Of a DNA stretch of 64,000 nt, positions 45,655 to 54,739 are shown piece by piece. The translations under genes and the position numbers were made by a program. The notes under the pieces were generated by a model. That model was not told the origin of the DNA. It searched no databases and worked only from the letters and a program-made list of their open reading frames with translations. The stretch comes from Streptomyces zinciresistens K42 (GTDB taxonomy: Bacteria; Actinomycetota; Actinomycetes; Streptomycetales; Streptomycetaceae), in NCBI RefSeq assembly GCF_000225525.1, contig NZ_AGBF01000010.1, positions 23,846-87,845 on the forward strand, written 5' to 3'. Every line of letters begins with the position of its first letter. Within the stretch, counting starts at the first letter, position 1.

Positions 45655-45891
45655 GTGGTTCTGGGGTTCTCCATCGCCCTGATCGTCTTCAGCCTGCTGC
45701 TGATGCTGCTGGTGCTGATGCACAAGGGGAAGGGCGGCGGCCTCTCCGACATGTTCGGTGGCGGTATGCAGTCGTCCGTCGGCGGCTCCTCGGTCGCCGA
45801 GCGCAACCTCGACCGGATCACCCTGGTGATCGGTCTGCTGTGGTTCGCGTGCATTGTCGTCCTCGGCGTCCTGATGAAGGTCAGCAACTGA
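45655..45891 (+). CDS. secG: Preprotein translocase subunit SecG
   Basis: 78 residues, a small accessory subunit of the SecYEG channel. The GTG start at 45655 reads VVLGFSIALIVFSLLLML. The two membrane helices (about 2-22 and 53-73) flank the conserved KGKGGGLSDMFGGG loop. The ribosome site (gaggaag) is a little distant. The leader contains a small hairpin acgacg-ttt-cgtcgt (45569-45583) before the gene. secG next to tpiA is a recurring actinobacterial arrangement. Confidence 0.95.
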   Translation: MVLGFSIALIVFSLLLMLLVLMHKGKGGGLSDMFGGGMQSSVGGSSVAERNLDRITLVIGLLWFACIVVLGVLMKVSN

Positions 45892-45944
45892 CCGCTCAAG
45901 GTCGCCGGCCCACCCGCCGCGCACCCGGTGCGCGCGCGTTCCCC

Positions 45945-46056
45945 ACGTAAGGCCCCATGTCCGGTACGCGCAGCTGAGCGCGGCCTATCATGGGGCTTGC
46001 GTCTAGGTACGGGGGGTCTGTAACTCCCCTCACTGGACGCGCGTTGGGCCTTACGT
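45945..46056. repeat. Widely spaced inverted repeat plus hairpin in the secG-rbpA gap
   Basis: acgtaaggccc (45945-45955) and gggccttacgt (46046-46056) are perfect 11-bp complements 90 bp apart. A second hairpin, gcgaagcg/cgcttcgc with an 11-nt loop, lies just downstream (about 46073-46101). A TATCAT-type -10 lies between the arms. The region is structured leader or promoter DNA of the RbpA-like gene. Confidence 0.6.
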
Positions 46057-46127
46057 AGACTGAGGCGCTCGCAGCGAAGCGGAACGCCGACTCGCTTCGC
46101 GGCACCATTACGCAGGGAGTTACGACC

Positions 46128-46463
46128 GTGGCAAGTGGCAACGCGATCCGAGGAAGCCGGGTCGGGGCGGGGCCGATGGGCGAGGCCGAGCGCGGTGAGT
46201 CCGCGCCGCGGCTGCGCATCTCCTTCTGGTGCTCCAACGAGCACGAGACCCAGCCGAGCTTCGCCAGCGACGCGCAGGTGCCCGATGTCTGGGACTGCCC
46301 GCGCTGCGGCTTTCCCGCCGGACAGGACCGGGACAACCCGCCGGCCCCGCCCCGCACCGAGCCGTACAAGACCCACCTGGCATACGTCAGGGAGCGGCGC
46401 AGCGACGCCGACGGCGAGGCGATCCTCGCCGAGGCGCTCGCCAAACTGCGCGGCGAGATCTAG
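46128..46463 (+). CDS. RbpA-family RNA polymerase-binding protein (paralogue)
   Basis: 111 residues from GTG 46128 (VASGNAIRGSRVGAGPMGE), with agggag upstream. The order of elements is that of RbpA: a flexible N-terminus (AIRGSRVG resembles RbpA's ALRGTRL), a zinc module CSNEH ... CPRCG (Cys35, His39, Cys57, Cys60), a linker, and a C-terminal sigma-interaction helix (THLAYVRERRSDADGEAILAEALAKLRG) with the critical ERR arginines. It differs from the canonical streptomycete RbpA in much of its sequence, so I read it as the second paralogue, likely binding a principal-type sigma factor. Confidence 0.88.
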   Translation: MASGNAIRGSRVGAGPMGEAERGESAPRLRISFWCSNEHETQPSFASDAQVPDVWDCPRCGFPAGQDRDNPPAPPRTEPYKTHLAYVRERRSDADGEAILAEALAKLRGEI

Positions 46464-46470
46464 CGCTTGA

Positions 46471-46506
46471 GGTCCGGCCGGGAGCCCCAGGGTGCCCGGC
46501 CGGACC
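46471..46506 (+). terminator. Terminator of the RbpA-like gene
   Basis: ggtccggccggg / cccggccggacc, perfect 12-bp arms with a 12-nt loop, 8 bp after the stop. Confidence 0.88.
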
Positions 46507-46543
46507 CGTACCGCGACCCGGCGTGACGCCCGCCGCGGGCCGA

Positions 46544-46566
46544 TTGTCAGTGCCGCCCTCTACGGT
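46544..46566 (+). promoter_or_regulatory. RecA-NDp-type promoter of an MFS transporter gene
   Basis: TTGTCAGTG (46544-46552), 8 bp, TACGGT (46561-46566); identical in both boxes to the uvrB and ogt promoters. The predicted start near 46574 leaves a 36-nt leader with its own ribosome site. Confidence 0.9.
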
Positions 46567-46609
46567 TTCCCCATCGATCCTCGTGCATCGGTGGACCGGA
46601 GGGGGAGCT

Positions 46610-47878
46610 GTGGCGGCGGCAGGGACGGCGGGGGTGCGCGCCCTCGCGTGGCGCGGTGGGTTCGGGCGGCTGTGGAGCGCCGCCGTGCTCTCCAGCTTCG
46701 GCGACTCCCTGCGTACGGCCGCCCTGCCGCTCCTCGCCGTCACGCTCACGGACCGGCCGCTGCTGATCGCCGCGGTCACCGCCTGCGGCTATCTCCCGTG
46801 GGTGCTGTTCGGGCTGGTCGGCGGCGCCGTCGCCGACCGGGTGGACCAGCGGCGGGCGATGTGGCTGGCCGATGTCTGCCGCGGGCTGCTGGTCGCCGCG
46901 TTCGCGGTCGCCGTGGCGCTCGGCCACGCCTCCATCGCCCTGCTCATCGCCCTGGCCTTCGCCCTGACCACGCTCCAGACCCTCTTCGACAACGCCGCCA
47001 CGGCCCTGCTCCCCGCCGTGGTGGGCCGCGACGCGCTCGGCGGCGCGAACACCCGGCTGATGACCGGGCAGCGGATCGCGGGCGGCCTGGTCGGCGCCCC
47101 CGCGGTGCCGGTCCTGCTGGCGGCGGGGGCGGCCGTGCCCTTCGCCGCCGACGCCGCCACCTACCTGATCGCGGCGGTGCTCATCGCCTCACTGCGCGTC
47201 GAGCCGCCCGAGCGCGCGGCGGCGCCCGCCAGCAGCACCCTGCGCCGGGAGATCGCCGAGGGGCTGCGCACGCTCTGGGCCGACCGGCCCCTGCGGGGAC
47301 TGTGCGCGGCCACCGCCCTGTGCAACATCGGCATGGGCGCCCTGCTCGCCACCCTCGTCCTGCTCGTCACGGGATGGCTGGGCGCCGGTCCCGCGGGCTA
47401 CGCGGCGGCCGGCGCCGCGTTCACCGTCGGCGGGCTCGCCGGGGGAGCGCTCAACGGCCGGATCGTACGGCGCCTCGGCCGGGTCCGCGCGGTCCTGTTC
47501 GCCGGTGCCGCGCAGACCGTGTCCCTCGTCCTCATGGGCACCGTGCGCAGTCTGGCGGTCCTGGTGGCCGCCCTGGCCGTCTTCGGCTTCCTGGGCATGG
47601 TGTGGAACGTCAACACGACGACCCTCATGCAGGAGCGCACTCCGCCCGGACTGCTCGGCCGGGTCGCGTCGGCCTTCCGGACCCTGGCCCTCGCCGGAGC
47701 GCCGCTCGGGGCGCTGCTCGGCGGCGCAGCCGCCACCGCCTGGGGCCTGAACACCCCGCCGCTGCTCACGGCGGCCTTCTTCGTGCCGGCCGTCGCCGTA
47801 CTGATACCCGGGCGCCGCCCGGACGTACGTGCCGGTGCGGCGGACGAGGAGGCCGCGACGGCTCACTCCCCGCGTTGA
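46610..47878 (+). CDS. MFS transporter, enterobactin-exporter-like
   Basis: 422 residues. The GTG start at 46610 ([19 protein letters not shown]) follows ggaggggga. Twelve helices are visible. [25 protein letters not shown] opens helix 1, the loop [22 protein letters not shown] corresponds to motif A, and the central [42 protein letters not shown] is characteristic of the MFS_3/EntS-like subgroup. Its promoter matches the DNA-damage type. It may export a toxic compound or metabolite when DNA is damaged; the substrate is unknown. pgi follows 52 bp later. Confidence 0.9.
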   Translation: MAAAGTAGVRALAWRGGFGRLWSAAVLSSFGDSLRTAALPLLAVTLTDRPLLIAAVTACGYLPWVLFGLVGGAVADRVDQRRAMWLADVCRGLLVAAFAVAVALGHASIALLIALAFALTTLQTLFDNAATALLPAVVGRDALGGANTRLMTGQRIAGGLVGAPAVPVLLAAGAAVPFAADAATYLIAAVLIASLRVEPPERAAAPASSTLRREIAEGLRTLWADRPLRGLCAATALCNIGMGALLATLVLLVTGWLGAGPAGYAAAGAAFTVGGLAGGALNGRIVRRLGRVRAVLFAGAAQTVSLVLMGTVRSLAVLVAALAVFGFLGMVWNVNTTTLMQERTPPGLLGRVASAFRTLALAGAPLGALLGGAAATAWGLNTPPLLTAAFFVPAVAVLIPGRRPDVRAGAADEEAATAHSPR

Positions 47879-47930
47879 TCACATAGGTTGGACCGGCTGG
47901 GACAGGCACGAAAGAAGGCTGAAGTCGCAC

Positions 47931-49583
47931 ATGAACGCAGACGGCCGTACCAGGCTCGACCGGACGCCCGAGTGGACCGCGCTCGCCGAGCACCGCGAGG
48001 CGCTCGGCGGGGTGACGCTGCGGGAGCTGTTCGCCGCCGACCCCGCCCGCGGCGCGGGCCACACGCTCCAGGTCGGCGACCTGTACGTCGACCACTCCAA
48101 GCACCTGGTCACCGACGAGACGCTGCGGCTGCTGCGCGAGCTGGCCGCCGCGACCGGCGTGTTCGGGCTGCGGGACGCCATGTTCCGCGGGGACAGGATC
48201 AACACCACCGAGGACCGCGCCGTGCTGCACATCGCGCTGCGCGCCCCGCGCGACGCGGTGATCGAGGTCGACGGGGAGAACGTCGTCCCGGGTGTCCACG
48301 CGGTCCTGGACCGGATGGCCGGCTTCGCCGAACGGGTGCGCTCCGGGGAGTGGACCGGCCACACCGGCAGGCGCATCAGGAACGTCGTCAACATCGGCAT
48401 CGGCGGCTCGGACCTCGGCCCCGCGATGGCCTACGAGGTGCTGCGCGGCTTCACCGACCGCGACCTCACGGTCCGCTTCGTCTCCAACGTGGACGGCGCC
48501 GACCTGCACGAGGCCACCCGCGACCTGGACGCCGCCGAGACCCTGTTCGTCGTCGCGTCCAAGACCTTCACCACGATCGAGACGATCACCAACGCCACCT
48601 CCGCGCGCAACTGGCTGCTCGGCGAGCTGAAGGCGGGGCCGGAGGCCGTCGCCCGGCACTTCGTGGCGCTCTCGACGAACGCCGGCAAGGTCGCGGACTT
48701 CGGCATCGACACGGACAACATGTTCGAGTTCTGGGACTGGGTCGGCGGCCGCTACTCCTACGACTCCGCGATCGGCCTGTCCCTGATGATCGCCATCGGA
48801 CCGGACCGCTTCCGCGAGATGCTCGACGGCTTCCACACCGTCGACGAGCACTTCCGCACCGCGCCCGCCGAGTCCAACGTGCCGCTGCTGCTGGGCCTGC
48901 TGGGCATCTGGTACGGCAACTTCCACGACGCCCAGTCGCACGCGGTCCTGCCCTACAGCCACTACCTGTCGAAGTTCACGGCGTACCTCCAGCAGCTCGA
49001 CATGGAGTCCAACGGCAAGCGGGTCGGCCGGGACGGGCGCGAGGTCGACTGGCAGACGGGCCCGGTCGTCTGGGGCACGCCCGGCACCAACGGGCAGCAC
49101 GCGTACTACCAGTTGATCCACCAGGGCACCAGGCTGATCCCGGCGGACTTCATCGGCTTCGCCGAGCCGGTCGCCGGGCTGAACGACGAACTGCGGGCGC
49201 AGCACGACCTGCTGATGGCGAACTTCTTCGCCCAGACGCAGGCGCTCGCCTTCGGCAAGACACCGGACGAGGTGCGTGCCGAGGGGGTGCCCGAGGAACT
49301 GGTGGCCCACCGGACGTTCAAGGGCGACCACCCCACGACCACCGTCCTCGCGCCCGCGCTGACCCCGTCGGTGCTCGGCCAGCTGATCGCGCTGTACGAG
49401 CACAAGGTGTTCGTGCAGGGCGCGGTGTGGGGCATCGACTCCTTCGACCAGTGGGGCGTGGAGCTCGGCAAGGTCCTCGCCAAGCGGGTCGAGCCGGCGC
49501 TGACCGAGGGCGCCGACGTGCCGGGCCTCGACGCCTCGACCACGGCGCTCGTCGCCAAGTACCGGGAGCTGCGCGGCCGGTAG
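47931..49583 (+). CDS. pgi: Glucose-6-phosphate isomerase
   Basis: 550 residues; start [19 protein letters not shown] at ATG 47931. Signature 1 is visible as the phosphate-binding [18 protein letters not shown], and the second as [22 protein letters not shown]. The catalytic region [16 protein letters not shown] contains the ring-opening His. It connects glycolysis (gap-pgk-tpiA upstream) with the pentose phosphate operon at the right end. It may be partly transcribed from the upstream damage-type promoter by read-through, since no terminator separates it from the MFS gene. Confidence 0.97.
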   Translation: MNADGRTRLDRTPEWTALAEHREALGGVTLRELFAADPARGAGHTLQVGDLYVDHSKHLVTDETLRLLRELAAATGVFGLRDAMFRGDRINTTEDRAVLHIALRAPRDAVIEVDGENVVPGVHAVLDRMAGFAERVRSGEWTGHTGRRIRNVVNIGIGGSDLGPAMAYEVLRGFTDRDLTVRFVSNVDGADLHEATRDLDAAETLFVVASKTFTTIETITNATSARNWLLGELKAGPEAVARHFVALSTNAGKVADFGIDTDNMFEFWDWVGGRYSYDSAIGLSLMIAIGPDRFREMLDGFHTVDEHFRTAPAESNVPLLLGLLGIWYGNFHDAQSHAVLPYSHYLSKFTAYLQQLDMESNGKRVGRDGREVDWQTGPVVWGTPGTNGQHAYYQLIHQGTRLIPADFIGFAEPVAGLNDELRAQHDLLMANFFAQTQALAFGKTPDEVRAEGVPEELVAHRTFKGDHPTTTVLAPALTPSVLGQLIALYEHKVFVQGAVWGIDSFDQWGVELGKVLAKRVEPALTEGADVPGLDASTTALVAKYRELRGR

Positions 49584-49689
49584 CGGTCACCGCCGCGGGA
49601 GGCGGGCGGACGCGAGCCGTCCGGCCGCCTGCCGCACGGTGCCGACGGGCCGCCTCGGGTCCCCTCCGCGGGCCCGGGGGGGAAGCCGG

Positions 49690-51972
49690 TCAGGCCACCG
49701 CGCTCAGGGTGTCCGCGAGCCGGCGGCGGGCCGCGCGGGACGCCGGGACCGCGGCGAGCGCGGCCGCGCCGGTCACCGCCGCCGCGCCGAACAGCAGCAG
49801 GAGGGCGGCCGACGGCCCCTGGGCGATCCCGGAGCCGATACCGCTCGACCGTCCCTGGGCGTCGATCAGCCAGTGGGCGAGGGGCGTGCCCAGGGCGACG
49901 CCGACGACGGCCGCGGCCAGCGCGGTGCAGGCGGTGGAGACGACGGTGATCGCGGTGATCTGCCGCGGGGACAGGCCGATCGCCTTCAGCGCCAGCAGGT
50001 CGCGCTCGCCCTCGCGCACGGTCCCGCCGATCGCCGTCAGCACCTCGATCAGCCCGATCAGGGCCAGGACGACGATCAGCCCCACGACCACCCCGCGCAG
50101 CGGCGAGAGCCCGTCGGCCGGGTTCGGGACGGTGTGCACGTCGAGCCGCCCCTGCCCGGCGGCGGTCAGCCGGTCGGCGACCCGCTGCGGGTCGGCGCCG
50201 GGGCGCAGCCGCAGTTCGTAGAGGGCGGGGCCGAGCGCGGCGTCGTTCTCGCGCAGGGTGTCCAGCGAGGTGGAGATGACACGGCCCGCGTTCTCCGGCT
50301 CGATGGTGCGGCCCACGATGTGCAGGATCTGGGGCCGGCCGCCGACGGTGATCCGCACCCAGTCGCCCACCCGCGCGTCGAGCAGGTCCAGCAGCCCCTG
50401 GCCCGCCACGGCCTCGTCGCCGCCCCGCGCGGCCCGGCCCTCCGCGAGGGCGTACGGGTAGGGCGCGGCCTCGGTGCCGAGGCCGCGCAGCGCGATCGTC
50501 GCTGTCTGGCCGGGCACCAGGGCGGCCACCTCGACGCCCGGGTAGGCGGCGGAGACCTGCGGGTCCCGGGACAGCAGCGAGCGGGCGGCGCCGTCGGCGA
50601 GCCCGGCGTCGGCGTGCACCGTCAGCGCGGTGGGCAGGCCGATCTGCTCCGGCCGGCTGTCGAAGCGCTCGATGGTGGTCCACGCGCTCATCGCCACCAC
50701 GATCAGCAGCAGCGGCAGGGCGAGCCGCGCCACCGTGCCCAGGGACCGCGGGGAGCGGCTGAACGCCCGGTGCCAGCCCAGCACCAGCGCGGGCGGCAGC
50801 CGCAGGCCGAGCGCCCCGCGCGCCACCCCCGACAGCCGTCCGCCGAGCGGGGCGGCGGGACGCGGCACCGGGACCGGCGGCACCCGGCCCGCCCGCCACG
50901 CGGCGAGCCCGGTGGTCCCGCCGATGAACAGCACGGCCGCCACCGGCACCGCCAGCAGGGCCACCGTGTGGCCGGGCAGCCCCTGCCACACGCCGACCGC
51001 GTCCCCGAGGCGCCCGGGGATACGGCTGCCCGCGGCCTGGATGAGGGACGCGGCGGCGACGGCGCCCAGCAGCGCGTAGGCGAGGTGCTGGAGCAGGAAG
51101 ACCCGCACCACCTGGCCCGGGGTGAAGCCGATGGCCTTCAGCACCGAGATGTCCCGCAGATGGCCGCGGATGCGGGTGCCGATCGCCCCGTGCACCGCGA
51201 GCCCGGCCGCGACCAGCGCGCCCACCCCGAACAGCCCCAGCACCTGCCCGAGCAGCCGGTTGTCGCCCTGCGCCTCGGCGCGGGCCTGCTTCCAGGTGGA
51301 GACCTCGCTGACCGCGCCCGCGCCCAGCACGGTGACGGCGCGCTGGATGACGTAGTCCGTGTCGTCGGGGTCGGTCAGCCGCAGCCCGATCACCTGGCCG
51401 CCCGGGTCGCGCACGGCGGCAGGCGGCGCCCACACCAGGCCCGGCTGCTCGCCCGGCCGGTAGCGCTTCTCGGCGCTCTCCGCGATGCCGAGGACCGTCA
51501 GCGAGCGAGCGGTGCCGGACAGCGCGAGGGTGTCGCCGGGGGAGGCCAGCAGGGCGCGGGCCAGTCCGCTCTCCAGGACCACGCCGTCCGGGTCCGCGGG
51601 GTCCAGCCAGCGCCCCGAGGAGATCAGCGGGCGGCCCACGGCGGGGCGCTCGGGCGTGCCGCGCAGTTCTACCGAGGCGCGGGTGCCCCGGGAGGCGAGG
51701 GTGGCCGACTCGGTGGGATAGGGGCCGGAGACGGACTGGACGCCGTCGAGGCCGGCCAGCCTGCCGGTGTCGGCCGACGAACCGGTGTGCAGCCACACGT
51801 GCGCGCCGTTGCCCTGGGCGAAGACGCGCTGCCAGGGGTTGGTGGCGTAGCCGAAGAGGGCGGTGGCCAGCAGGAGCGACAGCACGATGCCGGCCGTGGC
51901 CAGTACCAGGAACAGGGCCTCGCCGCGGTGCGTGCGCAGATCGGAGTGCGCCCAGCGCAGGGTGGCTCGCAC
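49690..51972 (-). CDS. FtsX/MacB-type ABC transporter permease
   Basis: 760 residues from GTG 51972 (VRATLRWAHSDLRTHRGEA). One N-terminal helix is followed by a large extracellular domain. Two FtsX-like three-helix bundles follow: GVGALVAAGLAVHGAIGTRI ... LAYALLGAVAAASLIQ and the C-terminal GVVVGLIVVLALIGLIEVLTAIGG ... LLLLFGAAAVTGAAALAAVP. A second soluble domain lies between them. Such permeases pair with LolD/MacB-like ATPases to expel lipids, peptides or antibiotics. The ATPase and a PadR repressor are directly upstream in the same operon. Confidence 0.92.
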   Translation of the reverse strand: MRATLRWAHSDLRTHRGEALFLVLATAGIVLSLLLATALFGYATNPWQRVFAQGNGAHVWLHTGSSADTGRLAGLDGVQSVSGPYPTESATLASRGTRASVELRGTPERPAVGRPLISSGRWLDPADPDGVVLESGLARALLASPGDTLALSGTARSLTVLGIAESAEKRYRPGEQPGLVWAPPAAVRDPGGQVIGLRLTDPDDTDYVIQRAVTVLGAGAVSEVSTWKQARAEAQGDNRLLGQVLGLFGVGALVAAGLAVHGAIGTRIRGHLRDISVLKAIGFTPGQVVRVFLLQHLAYALLGAVAAASLIQAAGSRIPGRLGDAVGVWQGLPGHTVALLAVPVAAVLFIGGTTGLAAWRAGRVPPVPVPRPAAPLGGRLSGVARGALGLRLPPALVLGWHRAFSRSPRSLGTVARLALPLLLIVVAMSAWTTIERFDSRPEQIGLPTALTVHADAGLADGAARSLLSRDPQVSAAYPGVEVAALVPGQTATIALRGLGTEAAPYPYALAEGRAARGGDEAVAGQGLLDLLDARVGDWVRITVGGRPQILHIVGRTIEPENAGRVISTSLDTLRENDAALGPALYELRLRPGADPQRVADRLTAAGQGRLDVHTVPNPADGLSPLRGVVVGLIVVLALIGLIEVLTAIGGTVREGERDLLALKAIGLSPRQITAITVVSTACTALAAAVVGVALGTPLAHWLIDAQGRSSGIGSGIAQGPSAALLLLFGAAAVTGAAALAAVPASRAARRRLADTLSAVA

Positions 51973-52022
51973 GGCCTCAGCCCCTCGGCCCGGATACCGG
52001 GCGGTGGTCGTACGCGCGCATG

Positions 52023-52817
52023 TCAGTCCCTGAGCTCCAGCACGCCCGACGCTCCGGAGCGGCGCGGCGGCGGACCGGAGTCCAGGGCGGCGTCGTCGGC
52101 GATGCGGCCGTCGAAGAAGCTGATCACCCGGTCCGCGGCGCTGGCGAGCCGGGCGTCATGGGTGACCAGCACGATCGTCTGGCCGCGCCGGTGGAAGCGG
52201 GACAGCAGCCGCATCACCTCACGGGTGCCCTTGCTGTCCAGGCTGCCCGCCGGCTCGTCGGCGAGCAGCAGCGGCGGACGGTTGACCAGGGCGCGGGCGA
52301 GCGCCACGCGCTGCTGCTCGCCGCCGGAGAGCTCACCGGGCATGCTGCGCTCCTTGCCCGTCAGCCCCAGCTCGTCCAGCAGTTCGCCGCGTCCGGCGCG
52401 GGCCCGCCGGGGCGTCTGGCCGGCGAGCAGGGCGGGCAGCTCGACGTTGTCCGCGACGGACAGGTCGCTGACCAGGTTGAAGAACTGGAAGACGATCCCG
52501 ATGCGCTTTCTGCGCTCGACGGCCCAGCGCGCCTCGCTCCAGCGGTCCGTCGGCTCGCCGTCCAGCCGGATGCTGCCGCTGTCCGGGCGCTGGAGCCCGC
52601 CGAGCAGATGCAGCAGTGTCGACTTGCCAGCCCCGGACGGGCCGGTCACGGCCACGAACTCGCCCCGCTCCACCCTAAGATCGACTCCGCGCACGGCGTG
52701 CGCGGGGGCGCCCTCCCCGTGGTGCGTCTTGGTGAGGGCCTCGGCCCGCAGGGCGGGGCGGTCGCCGGGCGCGGCGGGGGTGTCGCCGGTCCGCTCGGGA
52801 GGGGAACCGTCGCTCAC
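52023..52817 (-). CDS. ABC transporter ATPase (LolD/MacB-like)
   Basis: 264 residues. GTG 52817 overlaps the padR stop (GTGA), so it is favoured over an upstream in-frame start inside padR. Walker A is VTGPSGAGKSTLLHLLGG, the Q-loop is IGIVFQFFNLV, the signature is LSGGEQQRVALARAL, Walker B is LLLADEPAGSLD and the H-loop is VLVTHD. It supplies energy for the FtsX-type permease just downstream (50-bp gap). Confidence 0.96.
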   Translation of the reverse strand: MSDGSPPERTGDTPAAPGDRPALRAEALTKTHHGEGAPAHAVRGVDLRVERGEFVAVTGPSGAGKSTLLHLLGGLQRPDSGSIRLDGEPTDRWSEARWAVERRKRIGIVFQFFNLVSDLSVADNVELPALLAGQTPRRARAGRGELLDELGLTGKERSMPGELSGGEQQRVALARALVNRPPLLLADEPAGSLDSKGTREVMRLLSRFHRRGQTIVLVTHDARLASAADRVISFFDGRIADDAALDSGPPPRRSGASGVLELRD

Positions 52818-53329
52818 TCCAGCTCCTCCAGCTCTTCCTGGCACCGCTCCAGCCAGTCCAGGTCGGCCTGCAGATGCAGCATCGCGCCCTCGATCAGCAG
52901 ATGCGCGACGCGGTTGTCCCGGTCCTCGGCGGCGGCCAGTTTCGACAGATGACGCATGGTGTTCAGGTACTGGCGCCGTTGTCGGTTGATGAGGGTGATC
53001 TGCCCGGCGAGGCCGGTCCGCGGGGCGAGGGCCAGCTTCATGAAGAACTCGTCCCGCACCCGGGGCTCGTCCTCGGTCTCCTCGAACCAGGCGCTCAGCG
53101 CCGCACGCCCGGCCTCGGTGAGGTGGTAGACCTTCTTGTTCGGCCGGCTCGACTGCTCGACGTCCTCACCCTCTATCAGTCCTGACTTCTCCAGGCGGCC
53201 GAGGGTGACGTAGATCTGGCCGACGTTCGGCTGAGGGTACGCGGAGCCCAGCAGTTGCTCAAGGTCCTGCTTCAGCTCGTAGCCGTGTGCCGGGCCGCGC
53301 GCCAGCAGGGCCAGGAGGGGCAGCCGCAC
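52814..53329 (-). CDS. PadR-family transcriptional repressor
   Basis: 171 residues from GTG 53329 (VRLPLLALLARGPAHGYELKQ) with ggagagcac upstream. The winged helix is typical (LLALLARGPAHGYELKQDLEQLLG ... GQIYVTLGRLEKSGLIEGE ... KKVYHLTEAGRAALSAW). A C-terminal helical dimerisation segment follows. Streptomycete PadR genes next to ABC exporters usually repress them until a drug or cell-wall signal binds. A 15-bp palindrome centred 61 bp upstream of the start is the likely operator; it is shared with the divergent solute-binding protein gene. Confidence 0.94.
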   Translation of the reverse strand: MRLPLLALLARGPAHGYELKQDLEQLLGSAYPQPNVGQIYVTLGRLEKSGLIEGEDVEQSSRPNKKVYHLTEAGRAALSAWFEETEDEPRVRDEFFMKLALAPRTGLAGQITLINRQRRQYLNTMRHLSKLAAAEDRDNRVAHLLIEGAMLHLQADLDWLERCQEELEELE

Positions 53330-53382
53330 TCGTGCTCTCCTCCCGCGTCCCGAGTAATGTGCCGCAGGCCCTAGTATCGCGC

Positions 53383-53397
53383 ATACCTAACAGGTAT
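53383..53397. promoter_or_regulatory. Probable PadR operator
   Basis: ATACCTaacAGGTAT, a perfect 6-3-6 palindrome in the padR/solute-binding-protein divergent region, overlapping a TATACA -10-like element for the rightward gene. The same core recurs at 54723. Confidence 0.7.
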
Positions 53398-53454
53398 ACA
53401 TGGCCTCTGACCGCGGGTGACGACGCCCGGTGTCAGGTGTACAGGGAGGAACCT

Positions 53455-54723
53455 ATGCGGTGGATCCACGCCGCGGGTAGGGGCCTCCTCGTCCTCGTCG
53501 TGATCCTGACCGGCTACGTCGCCTCCGGCGCCCGTGCCGACGAGGGTCCCCCGGGCGGCCGGGGGCCTCTGACCCTCGCCACCGCCGGCGACCTCACCGG
53601 CTACCTCGGTTCCGTGCTGGACGGCTGGAACCGCACCCACCCCGGCGAGCGGGTCACCCTCGTCGAACTGCCCGACTCCGCCGACGAGACCCGGGCGCAG
53701 ATGTCCACCGATCTGCGCGACGGGCGGAGCCGGTTCGACGTCCTCAACATCGACGTCAACTGGACGCCCGAGTTCGCCGCGCGGGGCTGGATCCGCCCGC
53801 TGGCCCCCGGCCGCTTCCCGCTGGACACCTTCCTGCCGCCGGTCGTGGACACGGCGACCTACGACGGCCGGCTGTACGCCGTCCCCTACGTCACCAACGC
53901 CGGGCTGCTGCTGTACCGCAAGGACGTCCTCGCCAAGGAGGGCGTCGACCCGCCGCGCACCTGGGCCGAGCTGGAGCGGCTCGCCAAGACCGTCGCCCCC
54001 GCGTACGGCCTGGACGGGTACGCCGGCCAGTTCCTGCCCTACGAGGGGCTCACGGTCAACGCCGCCGAGGCGGTCTACTCGGCGGGCGGGTCCATCCTCG
54101 GCGACGAGGGCGAGCGCGTCACCGTCGACTCCTCGGCGGCCCGCGACGGCATCGACTTCCTGGCCCGCGGTGTGCGCGAGGGCTGGATCCCGAGGCGGGC
54201 GCTGGACTACAAGGAGGAGGAGTCCAAGCAGGCGTTCCAGGACGGGCGCCTGCTGTTCCTGCGCAACTGGCCCTACGCCTACGCCGTCGCGTCGGCCGCG
54301 GGGTCACCGGTCGCCGGGAGGATCGGCGCGGTACCCCTGCCGGGGCCGGACGGTCCGGGCACGAGCGTGCTGGGCGGCTCCAACCTGGCCGTCAGCAGCC
54401 GGACCCGCAACCCCGACTCGGCCGCGCGGCTGCTCGCCTATCTGACCAGCGAGCGCGTCCAGCGCCAGGTCCTCACGCGGGGCGCCCTGCCGCCGGTGCG
54501 GGCCGACCTGTACGAGGACCCGCGGCTGGTGCGCAGCTTCCCGTATCTGCCGACGCTGCGCGCGAGCGTCCTCACCGCCGCCCCGCGCCCCAAGAGCCCG
54601 CGCTACGACCAGGTCAGCCTGGTCGTGCAGGCGGTCGTGCGCGACGCGATGAGCGGCCGCCAGACGCCCGAGGCCGCCGTGCGCCGGCTGGCGCGGGAGC
54701 TCGACGCCATCGCCTCCGAGTAG
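53455..54723 (+). CDS. Extracellular solute-binding protein, family 1, non-lipoprotein
   Basis: 422 residues; start MRWIHAAGRGLLVLVVILTG at ATG 53455 after agggagga. The signal peptide ends SGARADE with no lipobox cysteine, so it is predicted to be released rather than lipid-anchored. The two-lobed sugar-binding fold is seen in LTLATAGDLTGYLGSVLDGWNRTHPGERVTLVELP, YAVPYVTNAGLLLYRKDVLAKEGVDPPRTWAELERLAKTV and GGSNLAVSSRTRNPDSAARLLAYLTSE. It probably binds a sugar, but no permease accompanies it; the GH13/ABC operon starts 135 bp downstream and already has its own lipoprotein. Confidence 0.9.
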   Translation: MRWIHAAGRGLLVLVVILTGYVASGARADEGPPGGRGPLTLATAGDLTGYLGSVLDGWNRTHPGERVTLVELPDSADETRAQMSTDLRDGRSRFDVLNIDVNWTPEFAARGWIRPLAPGRFPLDTFLPPVVDTATYDGRLYAVPYVTNAGLLLYRKDVLAKEGVDPPRTWAELERLAKTVAPAYGLDGYAGQFLPYEGLTVNAAEAVYSAGGSILGDEGERVTVDSSAARDGIDFLARGVREGWIPRRALDYKEEESKQAFQDGRLLFLRNWPYAYAVASAAGSPVAGRIGAVPLPGPDGPGTSVLGGSNLAVSSRTRNPDSAARLLAYLTSERVQRQVLTRGALPPVRADLYEDPRLVRSFPYLPTLRASVLTAAPRPKSPRYDQVSLVVQAVVRDAMSGRQTPEAAVRRLARELDAIASE

Positions 54724-54739
54724 TTACCTGTTAGGTAAC
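54723..54739. promoter_or_regulatory. Second copy of the TACCTaacAGGTA-type palindrome
   Basis: GTTACCTGTTAGGTAAC, a perfect 7-3-7 palindrome with the same core as the site at 53383 but opposite strand for the asymmetric centre. It begins at the last base of the solute-binding protein stop codon and lies 119 bp before the GH13 gene. Confidence 0.65.

Noticed and set aside
43516..45924. 802-codon minus-strand frame
   Set aside because: It is antisense to pgk, tpiA and secG, and its composition mirrors their codon bias. No domain is recognisable.
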